NCBI RefSeq assembly: GCF_001439665.1
Contig: NZ_LMAK01000062.1
Coordinates: 1 to 64,000, forward strand
Source of the DNA: Formosa algae
Lineage (GTDB): Bacteria; Bacteroidota; Bacteroidia; Flavobacteriales; Flavobacteriaceae
DNA: 64,000 bases
Direction of reading: 5' to 3'
In this document: in pieces, positions 17,434-26,229 of the stretch
Layout of the letters: the number at the start of each line of letters is the position of its first letter
Numbering within the stretch: the first letter of the stretch is position 1
The notes under the pieces: generated by a model
Database searches by the model: none
What the model saw: only the letters and a program-made list of their open reading frames with translations
Told to the model about the DNA's origin: nothing
Position numbers and translations under genes: made by a program

Positions 17434-17469
17434 AAAAAAACCTTAAAACGAGAGTTCCAAGGTTTTTTT
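17434..17469 (+). terminator. Intrinsic terminator of the DUF456 gene
   Basis: Stem AAAAAAACCTT / AAGGTTTTTTT (17434-17444 and 17459-17469) directly after the stop codon, ending in a T-run. The next 170 bp up to 17641 contain nothing recognised. Confidence 0.85.
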
Positions 17470-17641
17470 ATTGATTTGCTATTATCAACAATTAATTGCA
17501 TGAGGGATTAATTAATCATATATCTGTTTGATACTATAACAAAGATAAGAACTATTATTTGATATCTGTTACGGGAAAACCTTACTTTTTGCATTTTTTT
17601 GCGTTTTTCATGCTTTTTTTTGCCCGTTTAAAGAGTCAAAG

Positions 17642-18316
17642 TTAGATAAAGCCTAATTTTTTTGCTTCTTTAATTAAAGATTCGTCTTGACCGTCTTCAA
17701 TATTAAATATGACTTTAAGTTGTTTTTTACGTTTTTCAACTCCACTTAAAGACAAATCGATATGCTCGGCTAAATTTTTGGTTTTAATACCTTGAGATAA
17801 TAAATACAGAATACGTCTATTTTTATCGTCTAAATAAATATCCGACGTTAGTGTTTGTTTTAAATACTTGCTAACTGTTCCGCTATAAAATGGCGGATGA
17901 TTTAATATGGCTTGAAAAGCACTTGCTAATTCGCTAGATGTTAAATCGCTTTTTATTAAAAATCCTTCTGGATTAATGTCTTCAACTATATTATGTATAC
18001 GGTAGGTTTCGTTAAACATAGTTAGAATGACAATCTTAGAATTTGGCAATATTTTTCTGGCATGTCTTGCCAAATCTTCACCACTTGTAAACAGGCCATC
18101 TGCAGACGGAGGCATTTTAATATCTATAAATAACACATCGTATTGTTCTTCCCGTCTAATACTAGATAACATGGCTTCTATAGATTCATCGCAATTATTT
18201 GCAGTATCTATTTGTAATTCTTGATCGGGTTTCTTAGTAGATAATAATGTGTTTTGATACCCTTCTATAATCATGGGGTGATCGTCTGTCATCAATATTC
18301 TAATAAGTTCTTGCAT
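17642..18316 (-). CDS. Response regulator with C-terminal LuxR-like HTH
   Basis: 224 residues. The receiver domain (about 5-130) has the acidic pair D11/D12, phospho-acceptor D65 in FIDIKMPP and the late Thr and Lys in ILTMFN and LIKSD. The C-terminal part (about 160-224) has a four-helix HTH similar to NarL/LuxR (ILYLLSQGIKTKNLAEHIDLSLSGVEKRKKQLK). It is 22 bp downstream of a histidine kinase gene whose HisKA_3 domain normally pairs with this regulator class. The target genes are unknown. Confidence 0.9.
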   Translation of the reverse strand: MQELIRILMTDDHPMIIEGYQNTLLSTKKPDQELQIDTANNCDESIEAMLSSIRREEQYDVLFIDIKMPPSADGLFTSGEDLARHARKILPNSKIVILTMFNETYRIHNIVEDINPEGFLIKSDLTSSELASAFQAILNHPPFYSGTVSKYLKQTLTSDIYLDDKNRRILYLLSQGIKTKNLAEHIDLSLSGVEKRKKQLKVIFNIEDGQDESLIKEAKKLGFI

Positions 18317-18338
18317 ATTCTTTGGGGCTTTTTTTATT

Positions 18339-20300
18339 TTAAATTGGGGTTCTTATAGATAATATTGTCCCTTTGTTTTTTTCTGATTTAACTAATAGAA
18401 AACCTTCTATTTCATGGACTCTGGATGTCATATTTTTTAATCCAATACCTTTTTTCGATTTAGAAAAATCAAAACCTATACCATCATCTTCAATATCTAA
18501 ACAAATATCTGTTTCTTTTGTATAAAAATTGATATAGATATTATTTGCTTCTGCATGCTTATAAGTGTTTTGAAGGGCTTCTTGTATAATTCTATAAAAA
18601 TGAATTTTAGTTTTATTAGAAATATTGTCCCAATTTATTTTGTCTTCATATTTTAAATGACACATTAAATTGTAGGCAGAGGACTGTTTTTCTAATAATG
18701 TTTTTATGATATCAATATAACCAGAATTTGCGACAAAGTCAATATTTAAATCATGAGACACCTTTCTAATTTCTAATTCTATCGCTTTTAATTCTTCTAT
18801 ATAATTACTTCTGGATTTTATGGCTTGATCATCTTTACTTGTATTTAAACTATCCAAACTTAAACGTGTTCCAAAAAGGCGTCCTAAAATACCATCGTGT
18901 AACTCTTCAGAGATGCGTCTTTTTTCTAAGGTTCGTGCTTCATCTATTTTATCTTGTTGGGATAACATTAAATTATAAATCTCTTCATTGGCATGTTGTT
19001 GCAATTGTTTAAACTCTAAAGATTTGTTTTTAGACCTTTGGGTTACAATTATGTATATTAAAAACGAACTTACTAATAACACTAGAGATAGTAACATAAA
19101 TAAAAGACGCTCTCGCGTTATTCTCGCATTTTTTAATTCTATCTCTTTAGTTTCGTAACTAATTCGTGTAAACTTATTTCGTATAGACCGTTCTACTTTC
19201 TGTAGACTATCGTTTAATTGGATGTACTCTTTATAATATTTTACAGCTTCACTGTCGCTTTCTATTTCTGATAAGAGTAATAATGATTTTAATAAATCGT
19301 CGTTGTGGTATTCATTAGATATATCTTTTGCTACATGTGCATAATATTTAGCTGAATCTTTTTGATTTTTATCGTTATAAAACTGTGCCAAATGCTGATT
19401 GATAATAATAGAATTATATCTAGCACCAATAGAATCGCAGATATGTAAAGCTTCTAAAAATAAATCTGGCAAGTCTATCTCGTTATTACTTAAATAGCGA
19501 GTATGTGCATAATTATCTAAAACTAAAGCGTAAAAATCTGGACGTCTTTGCCTTAATTCTGGTGTACTTAACACATCTTCGTAATAACTTAAGGCAATAT
19601 TGTAGTTCCCTGAGTTTTTATAGGCCATTGCCAAATTATTAAGAGAATTATCTATGGTGTTCTTATTGTCTCCCTCGATATTTCGCTTTAACTCTAAGGC
19701 TTTATTATGATAATCTATAGCATCATCATACTGTTCTAATTGATCGTAAACCAGACCTAAATTATTATATAAATAAGCTTTCTTTCTAATAATTTTATCC
19801 TGTGGCGGAAACGAATCTAGAAGTTGTATACCCTGAAAAGAAGAGACTTCACTACCAACAAAATCTTTTTCATTTTTTTGTATAATAGCAATACTTAATA
19901 GCATAACAGATCTATTAAAAGCGTCGTTTAAGGTGTTATAAATTTTCTCTGCTTTATCGTAGTAGTAATATGAGCTGTCTGATTGTCTGCTATAGAAATA
20001 ATTACCACGAATGGCGTATATATTTGCTAAAGATTTAAGATCGTCCATACGTTTTGCTTGGCGTATGTTAAAACTGTTTGTTTTTAAAAACAATTCATAC
20101 ATATGCTCTTCTTCATATAACGCCGCTAAGTAAATTTGACTCTTCAAAATTAAGGAGTCAATCTTAAGATCGTACGCTAATCTTTCACTTTGTATAGTAA
20201 ATGTAAAACGCTGATTATAGGTGTATAATTCGCTATTAGATGCTTTCTCTAACAGTAAATTTATAGAGTCCAGTTGTTTTGCTTGTGCAACCATTTGCAA
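18339..20300 (-). CDS. TPR-containing sensor histidine kinase (HisKA_3 type)
   Basis: At least 653 residues. The N-terminal 330 residues contain TPR repeats (e.g. AYLYNNLGLVYDQLEQYDDA, NSLNNLAMAYKNSGNYNIAL). A membrane segment follows at about 400-420, then a dimerisation helix with the His box RRISEELHDGILGRL, and an HATPase_c domain with N box IIQEALQNTYKHAEAN and G motifs DDGIGF and KGIGLKNM. It would sense a periplasmic signal through the TPRs and phosphorylate the regulator next door. Position 20300 is a TTG. In-frame codons upstream, from an ATT at 20342, encode a hydrophobic signal peptide, so the true start may be non-canonical. Confidence 0.87.
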   Translation of the reverse strand: MQMVAQAKQLDSINLLLEKASNSELYTYNQRFTFTIQSERLAYDLKIDSLILKSQIYLAALYEEEHMYELFLKTNSFNIRQAKRMDDLKSLANIYAIRGNYFYSRQSDSSYYYYDKAEKIYNTLNDAFNRSVMLLSIAIIQKNEKDFVGSEVSSFQGIQLLDSFPPQDKIIRKKAYLYNNLGLVYDQLEQYDDAIDYHNKALELKRNIEGDNKNTIDNSLNNLAMAYKNSGNYNIALSYYEDVLSTPELRQRRPDFYALVLDNYAHTRYLSNNEIDLPDLFLEALHICDSIGARYNSIIINQHLAQFYNDKNQKDSAKYYAHVAKDISNEYHNDDLLKSLLLLSEIESDSEAVKYYKEYIQLNDSLQKVERSIRNKFTRISYETKEIELKNARITRERLLFMLLSLVLLVSSFLIYIIVTQRSKNKSLEFKQLQQHANEEIYNLMLSQQDKIDEARTLEKRRISEELHDGILGRLFGTRLSLDSLNTSKDDQAIKSRSNYIEELKAIELEIRKVSHDLNIDFVANSGYIDIIKTLLEKQSSAYNLMCHLKYEDKINWDNISNKTKIHFYRIIQEALQNTYKHAEANNIYINFYTKETDICLDIEDDGIGFDFSKSKKGIGLKNMTSRVHEIEGFLLVKSEKNKGTILSIRTPI

Positions 20301-20406
20301 GCAGTAAACAAAACTAACGCAGAATAAAATGTTCTTTAAAATGATTGAAATTATTTATCTTAATAATCTCAAATGTATCTATATTTTTTGATTTTTCACA
20401 ATACAA

Positions 20407-20436
20407 AAAGCCCTTATCTTTTCAGATAAGGGCTTT
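20407..20436 (-). terminator. Intrinsic terminator of the 50-residue lipoprotein gene
   Basis: Perfect 13-bp stem AAAGCCCTTATCT / AGATAAGGGCTTT (20407-20419 and 20424-20436) with a 4-base loop, followed on the minus strand by a T-rich run. It separates the lipoprotein gene from the kinase gene. Confidence 0.88.
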
Positions 20437-20455
20437 AAATTAAAAGTTTTTAAGA

Positions 20456-20608
20456 CTAGTCTCTTTCATCTACTCCACCACCAGTGAAAGTAGTTGCTTC
20501 AACCTCATCAGATCCAACTAGTACATCGTCATCCAATTCTTCATTTACACAAGCAGTTAATGATCCAAATAATACAAAAGCGAATAAAGTAATTTTTAAA
20601 AATTTCAT
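20456..20608 (-). CDS. Small (50-residue) lipoprotein
   Basis: A short frame from ATG at 20608 to TAG at 20456. It encodes a signal peptide MKFLKITLFAFVLFGSLTAC with lipobox LTAC (Cys 20). A 30-residue acidic mature part follows (VNEELDDDVLVGSDEVEATT, then a Gly-rich GGGVDERD end). A dedicated strong terminator follows 20 bp later, which argues for a real, separately transcribed gene. No family was recognised. It lies just upstream of the histidine kinase gene on the same strand. Confidence 0.75.
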   Translation of the reverse strand: MKFLKITLFAFVLFGSLTACVNEELDDDVLVGSDEVEATTFTGGGVDERD

Positions 20609-21190
20609 AAGATTAATTTTTTAGGTTATTAAGGTTTAAATGGTTTTTAAATAAAAATGTAAAGACATATATCTATACATTAACAATCATAATTATGATA
20701 AAAAAAGTCACAAGGAGGCCTTGACACTAATTAACATCAACTAAATGAATTAGTTACAGCCAAATATATATTAATTTTCCTATAAAAACCAAATTTTTCA
20801 TCGTTAAAAAACAGTATTAATCGTTGAAATACGTTAAATTTTAACATTTAGCATGATTTTTGGCTCATTTTAGAGTAAAAAGCACCCTAGAAATTAAAAA
20901 TTGAGGTCTATTTTTTTGAAATTGAAAAGTGGAGAAGACACAAAATGAAACTCAATTTTAGAATTTAGTATAGAAAATAATGGTAAATCTTGTAGAATGA
21001 TATAAAATAAAAAAAACGAAGTCTATTTACCAGAAAATACATGGCATAATAAACTGTTAATAAATACTTATCTTTTTAAGCGAATTGTACTTGAATATAC
21101 TTATTGATTACATTTGGATTAAAATTGAAACATATAGCGTTCATTACTATAAATTAATTATAATATTTTAGCCCCTATTTTATATACACA
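20609..21190. other. 582-bp gene-free, AT-rich divergent intergenic region
   Basis: Divergent region between the small lipoprotein gene and tamB. Apart from a candidate tamB promoter at its right end (21085-21116), no open frame, repeat or hairpin stands out. Its length leaves room for an sRNA or long leader, but nothing seen supports one. Confidence 0.5.
21085..21116 (+). promoter_or_regulatory. Candidate promoter of the tamB-tamL operon
   Basis: TTG (21085-21087) and TACATTTG (21109-21116) separated by 21 bp fit the Bacteroidota -33/-7 pattern TTG-N19-23-TAnnTTTG. It lies 75 bp before the TTG start of tamB. Confidence 0.5.
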
Positions 21191-24100
21191 TTGGAAGACC
21201 AAAAACAACATACTAAATCCTCTAAAAAGCATAAGTTTTTTAAATTTTTAAAGATATTCTTTATTGTCTTTTTTGTTTTAATTCTACTCATCCTACTTTT
21301 TATTAGAAGTCCTTGGGGACAAAACATAATAGTTAATTATGCCACAACGTTTGTGTCTGACAAAACCAACACAGTTGTTAACATAGATAAGCTATTTATA
21401 ACTTTTGATGGAGATATTAAATTAAAAGGGCTGTATTTAGAAGATACTAAAGGAGACACATTGTTATATTCAAAATCTGTAGAAGCAGATTTACCACTTT
21501 GGCCTGCCATAACAGGAAAAGGCATTGGGATTGAAACATTAACTTGGGAAGGATTCCGTGCAAATATTGTTAGAAAAGACTCTATAAGTGGTTATAACTT
21601 TCAATTCTTAATTGATGCTTTTGCTACTACAGATACACTTGCTGTTCCAGAACCGGAAGTAGAAAGTGATCCGTTAAAAATTATAGTTGGCGACATTCAC
21701 CTTAAAGATTTTGACATCGATTTTAATGATGACGTGCTTGGAATAGAAAGTAAAACAAAATTAGGCATACTCGATTTAGAATTTGATACCTTCGATTTAG
21801 ATGCTATGGATTTTAGAGTCTCTGAAGCTTTAATTTCTAATTCAGACATTACCTACAGGCAAGCTCCTACTCCACCATCTACAGACACCACAGCCACAAC
21901 ATTACCTTACCTTTATATAGACGATTTTAAAATTGAAAACGTAAAAGTAGATTACAACGCTATTGCAGATGGTATGACACTGCGTACCAATATTTCAGAT
22001 TTCTATATTGAAGAGGCAACCATCGATTTACCTAAAGATAAATTTGACATTGATGAAATTGGACTTAAAAACTCAGAAATTGCAGTTTTAACAACTGCTA
22101 CATCTACTGAAATAGATACTATTGAAACGACTACATCTACATTTTCTTGGCCAGACTTAAAGGTTAAAATTAATAAAGTAGATTTGGAACAGAATGCCAT
22201 ACAATATACAGTTAACGAGGCAAAACCCATAGCAAACAACTTTAACGCAAATGCTATCGTTTTAACTAATTTCAATTTAAATATCCAAGACATTTATCTT
22301 CAAGATAAAACAGCAGGTTTAAATCTAAAGATTTTTTCTTTTATAGAAGGTTCAGGATTACATCTTAAACAAGGCGAATTAAAGTTTGCTGTAACAGATA
22401 ATATGCTGAATATAGAAGATTTAAAAGTAGCTTTAAATAACAATAAAATTCAAGGTAAAACGCGTTTAGATTTTTCAACCATGTCTGCTTTAATACAAGC
22501 TCCTGAAACTTCAAAATTAGATTTAAAACTCCCCGTTATTCAATTAGATGTTGCAGATGCCTATCGTTTTCAACCGGATTTAAAAACAAATCCGTATGTA
22601 GATAGTTTAAGTCAGAAGTTAATTACTGGACAAATTTATGCGATTGGTTATGTATCTGCTATAACCTTAGAAAACACTAAAGTGAATTGGGGGCAAGCTA
22701 CACGCATGTCTACATCGGGAGTCATTGAAAATGCAACAGATCCTGATCTACTCAAATTCAACATCTCAAATTTTAAAGCAGAAACGGTAAAAACAGATGT
22801 ACTTAAATTTATAAACGAAACAGACTTAGGTATAAACCTTCCAAAAGACATTGCTTTACAAGCAAATTTAAAAGGCACTGTTAACAACCTAGAGACCAAA
22901 GCCAAATTAAATACCTCTCAAGGTATAGCAAATCTGGATGCTAGCTATACAGATATAAACGGACTCGATTTTACAACCGATTTAACTATTGAAGAGTTTA
23001 AACTTAACGAACTCTTATTAAACGAAGAATTAGGAGCACTCAGTCTATCGGTAAAAGCCAGCGGAAGTGGTAAAAACATTAATACTTTAGATGCAAAATT
23101 AGAAGCTATGATTTCTAATTTTAAAATGAAAAATTACGAAATTATAAACCTTCCTATTAACGGAGAGATTGAAAACGGAGTTGGAGATATTAGTTCTAAT
23201 TACAAAGACAAGAATATAAATGCAGAACTACAAACACATGTTATTTTAGATAGTATTTCTCCAGAAGTTAATGCTAATTTAAATATTATTGGAGTCGATT
23301 TACTTGCTTTAGGTGTTGTAAACAAAGACATCCGTGCAAGATTAAATCTAAATGCTAATTTTAAAGGAAATGCAGATAATTTTGATCTAACAAGCGCTGT
23401 AGATGAAGGGACTATTGTTTACGACAATAAAACCTATTTACTTGGCGACCTAGTTGCTAATGCCCATGTAGATACAGACTCTACTTTTGTTAGCGTTACC
23501 AATAAATTATTGAATTTAGAACTAGCGTCTAATGCCAATCCGCAAACTTTTAGCAAAGCTTTAGAACAGCATATTTCAAGTTATTTTGCTTCAGATTCTA
23601 TACAAACGGATACTAATAAACCTGTTCGTTTACAATTTAAAGGAAAGCTTAGTGACGATCCGATTTTAACCGACTTATTCCTTCCTAATTTAAAGAATAT
23701 TGACACGGTAGATATTGCAGTCGATTTTAATTCATCTAAAAAACTCTTAGATGCAAAAATGCTAGCACCACATATTAACTACGGAGGAAACGAAATTGAC
23801 AGCTTAGCATTCACATTTAATTCCGACCCCGACACGTTTAAATTCGACTTTGGTTTTAAAGCCATTAAAGCCGGTCCAATCTATTTAAAGCGTACACAAT
23901 TTAATGGGAATGTGTTAGATAAAGAATTAGATTTAAATATGTATGCGTACGATGGCGAAGCTGTGTTAATGCAATTAAAATCTAAAATTAAAAAGGAAGA
24001 CGATAACTTTACAGTTCATATTTTACCAGATAATTTTATTGTAAATAAATCGGTCTGGGAAATTCCTAACGACAATTTAATCACTTACGGAGACGACAGC

Positions 24101-26224
24101 ATTATCTTTAATAATGTTAATTTCTCAAAAGCCAATCAATCTATTTCCATCACCAATGGTGAGGCTACTGAAACAGAAACTAATGATATATCTATAAACT
24201 TCGACGGGTTTAATCTCAACGAATTTTTAACCTATCTAAACCCAGAGCAGGAATTAGCACAAGGGGTTTTAAATGGTAGTTTTACAGTGCAAAATCCATT
24301 TAGCAATCGTGGGTATTTAGCAGATTTATCTATAAGTCAATTTAACATATTAAACACCAATTTTGGAACACTAACCTTACAAGGTGATTCTGAAAGCAGT
24401 GCCCGATACAATTTTAGCTTGGCTACTAAAGAAGGTGATGTAGATTTGGATATAACAGGAGATTATACGGCTTCAGAAACCAACTCTAATATTAATGCAG
24501 TTGTAGATATAAATGAATTTAAAACAAAAGCACTTGAAGGATTATCTTTAGGCGAAATCACAGATGCGACAGGATCTTTTAATGGACATTTTGAAATTAA
24601 TGGTGCTTTAGATGCGCCACAATACAGTGGGAATTTAGTATTTAATTCATCGCGATTTAAAGCCACAAAACTAAACAGCTACTTCGAACTACCAAACGAA
24701 ACACTAACTATAGACAATTCGGGCATCAGTATGACCGACTTCACAATTAAAGATGAAAACAATAATACTTTTGTGCTTGGTGGTTTTATAAATACAGAAT
24801 CGCTTATAAATCCAAAATTCGATTTAAAGATAAAAGCAGACAATTTTCAACTCTTAAATGCCAAAAAAGAAGACAACGATATGTTATATGGTTTCCTAGC
24901 TTTTAAAGCACAAGGAACCATTAAAGGCGATTTAAACGTACCTATTGTAAACATTAAAGCTGGAGTAAATCCAAAGACAAATATTACTTATGTTATGCCG
25001 TCTTCTACAGTGAATATTGAAGATCGCGATGGGGTTGTACTTTTTGTAAATAGAGATAATCCAGATGCTATTTTAACACGAAATCAAGAAGATATTACAA
25101 CCGTTACTGGCTTCGATGTTAATGCCAATTTCTCTATTCCAAAAGAAGCAAAAGTAACTTTAGTTATCGATAAAAATACTGGAGATAATTTTATGACTTC
25201 CGGACAAGGAAACTTTCTCTTTAATATGGACACTAACGGACGTATGAACCTTTCTGGAGTATATACTGTTTCTAGTGGGCATTACGAGATGAGTTTGTAT
25301 CAACTTGTAAAACGTAAGTTCGAGTTAGTTGCAGGTAGTCAGGTCACTTGGTCTGGCAATCCGTTCGATGCCAATTTAGATGTTCAAGCCTTATATAATG
25401 TAGAAACTTCTGCATCTGCTTTAATGGCTGCTCAAATCTCTGGATCGAGCAGTTCTACTCAAAATGAATTTAAACAAACCTTACCTTTCGAAGTGTATTT
25501 AAATGTAGATGGCGAGCTTATGCATCCAAAAATCTCGTTTAATCTAGATATGCCCGAAGAAGACCAAGGTGCAGTTAGCGGACAAGTATATGGGCGTTTA
25601 CAACAGGTTAATCAGCAAGAAGGAGAATTAAACCGCCAAGTATTTTCACTACTCGTCATGAACAGGTTTTACCCAGAATCTGGTAGCGATGGTAGTGACG
25701 GAGGTTTTGCATCAATTGCTAGAGATAATTTAAACGACGCCATTTCAGATCAGCTTAATATGTTTTCAGACAAATTATTAGGAAGTTCTGGCGTAGAACT
25801 CGATTTCGGATTAAATAGCTTTACAGATTATTCGGGAGACTCTTCGCAACAACGTACACAATTAGAAGTTGCTGCTCAGAAAAAACTGTTTAACGATCGT
25901 GTAATTGTTCGTGTTGGTAGCGATGTAGATATTGAAGGAAGTAGCGCATCTGGTGAAGAAACACCACTTATTGGCGATGTAAGTTTAGAGTATTTAATTA
26001 CACCTAGCGGAAAATACAGATTGAAAGCATTTCAGAAAAACGAATTCGAATCGGTTATAGACGGACAAACTATTGTAAGTGGATTGGCTTTAATCTTTAC
26101 TAAAGAATTCAATAAGTTTGAAGAATTATGGTCGGCATTATTTAATTCTGAACAAGAGAAATCTAGAGCCAGACGCAGACTAGAAAAAGAAGAAAACAAC
26201 GAACAACAGGAAACAACGAAATAA
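21191..26224 (+). CDS. tamB: Translocation and assembly module protein TamB (AsmA/DUF490 family)
   Basis: 1,677 residues. A single N-terminal membrane anchor (about 17-38, FLKIFFIVFFVLILLILLF) is followed by a very long periplasmic region of repeating amphipathic beta strands. The C-terminal TamB/DUF490 domain (about 1,300-1,650) has NFLFNMDTNGRMNLSGVYTV, then LPFEVYLNVDGELMHPKISF. TamB-like proteins form a beta-taco bridge for lipid transport or barrel assembly between the membranes. The gene starts at a TTG; no in-frame ATG is near. tamL follows 5 bp later. Confidence 0.9.
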   Translation: MEDQKQHTKSSKKHKFFKFLKIFFIVFFVLILLILLFIRSPWGQNIIVNYATTFVSDKTNTVVNIDKLFITFDGDIKLKGLYLEDTKGDTLLYSKSVEADLPLWPAITGKGIGIETLTWEGFRANIVRKDSISGYNFQFLIDAFATTDTLAVPEPEVESDPLKIIVGDIHLKDFDIDFNDDVLGIESKTKLGILDLEFDTFDLDAMDFRVSEALISNSDITYRQAPTPPSTDTTATTLPYLYIDDFKIENVKVDYNAIADGMTLRTNISDFYIEEATIDLPKDKFDIDEIGLKNSEIAVLTTATSTEIDTIETTTSTFSWPDLKVKINKVDLEQNAIQYTVNEAKPIANNFNANAIVLTNFNLNIQDIYLQDKTAGLNLKIFSFIEGSGLHLKQGELKFAVTDNMLNIEDLKVALNNNKIQGKTRLDFSTMSALIQAPETSKLDLKLPVIQLDVADAYRFQPDLKTNPYVDSLSQKLITGQIYAIGYVSAITLENTKVNWGQATRMSTSGVIENATDPDLLKFNISNFKAETVKTDVLKFINETDLGINLPKDIALQANLKGTVNNLETKAKLNTSQGIANLDASYTDINGLDFTTDLTIEEFKLNELLLNEELGALSLSVKASGSGKNINTLDAKLEAMISNFKMKNYEIINLPINGEIENGVGDISSNYKDKNINAELQTHVILDSISPEVNANLNIIGVDLLALGVVNKDIRARLNLNANFKGNADNFDLTSAVDEGTIVYDNKTYLLGDLVANAHVDTDSTFVSVTNKLLNLELASNANPQTFSKALEQHISSYFASDSIQTDTNKPVRLQFKGKLSDDPILTDLFLPNLKNIDTVDIAVDFNSSKKLLDAKMLAPHINYGGNEIDSLAFTFNSDPDTFKFDFGFKAIKAGPIYLKRTQFNGNVLDKELDLNMYAYDGEAVLMQLKSKIKKEDDNFTVHILPDNFIVNKSVWEIPNDNLITYGDDSIIFNNVNFSKANQSISITNGEATETETNDISINFDGFNLNEFLTYLNPEQELAQGVLNGSFTVQNPFSNRGYLADLSISQFNILNTNFGTLTLQGDSESSARYNFSLATKEGDVDLDITGDYTASETNSNINAVVDINEFKTKALEGLSLGEITDATGSFNGHFEINGALDAPQYSGNLVFNSSRFKATKLNSYFELPNETLTIDNSGISMTDFTIKDENNNTFVLGGFINTESLINPKFDLKIKADNFQLLNAKKEDNDMLYGFLAFKAQGTIKGDLNVPIVNIKAGVNPKTNITYVMPSSTVNIEDRDGVVLFVNRDNPDAILTRNQEDITTVTGFDVNANFSIPKEAKVTLVIDKNTGDNFMTSGQGNFLFNMDTNGRMNLSGVYTVSSGHYEMSLYQLVKRKFELVAGSQVTWSGNPFDANLDVQALYNVETSASALMAAQISGSSSSTQNEFKQTLPFEVYLNVDGELMHPKISFNLDMPEEDQGAVSGQVYGRLQQVNQQEGELNRQVFSLLVMNRFYPESGSDGSDGGFASIARDNLNDAISDQLNMFSDKLLGSSGVELDFGLNSFTDYSGDSSQQRTQLEVAAQKKLFNDRVIVRVGSDVDIEGSSASGEETPLIGDVSLEYLITPSGKYRLKAFQKNEFESVIDGQTIVSGLALIFTKEFNKFEELWSALFNSEQEKSRARRRLEKEENNEQQETTK

Positions 26225-26229
26225 ATATT

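Noticed and set aside
20609-21190. Possible small gene or sRNA in the 582-bp gap before tamB
   Set aside because: No open frame with a start, conserved-looking motif or hairpin with T-run could be supported.
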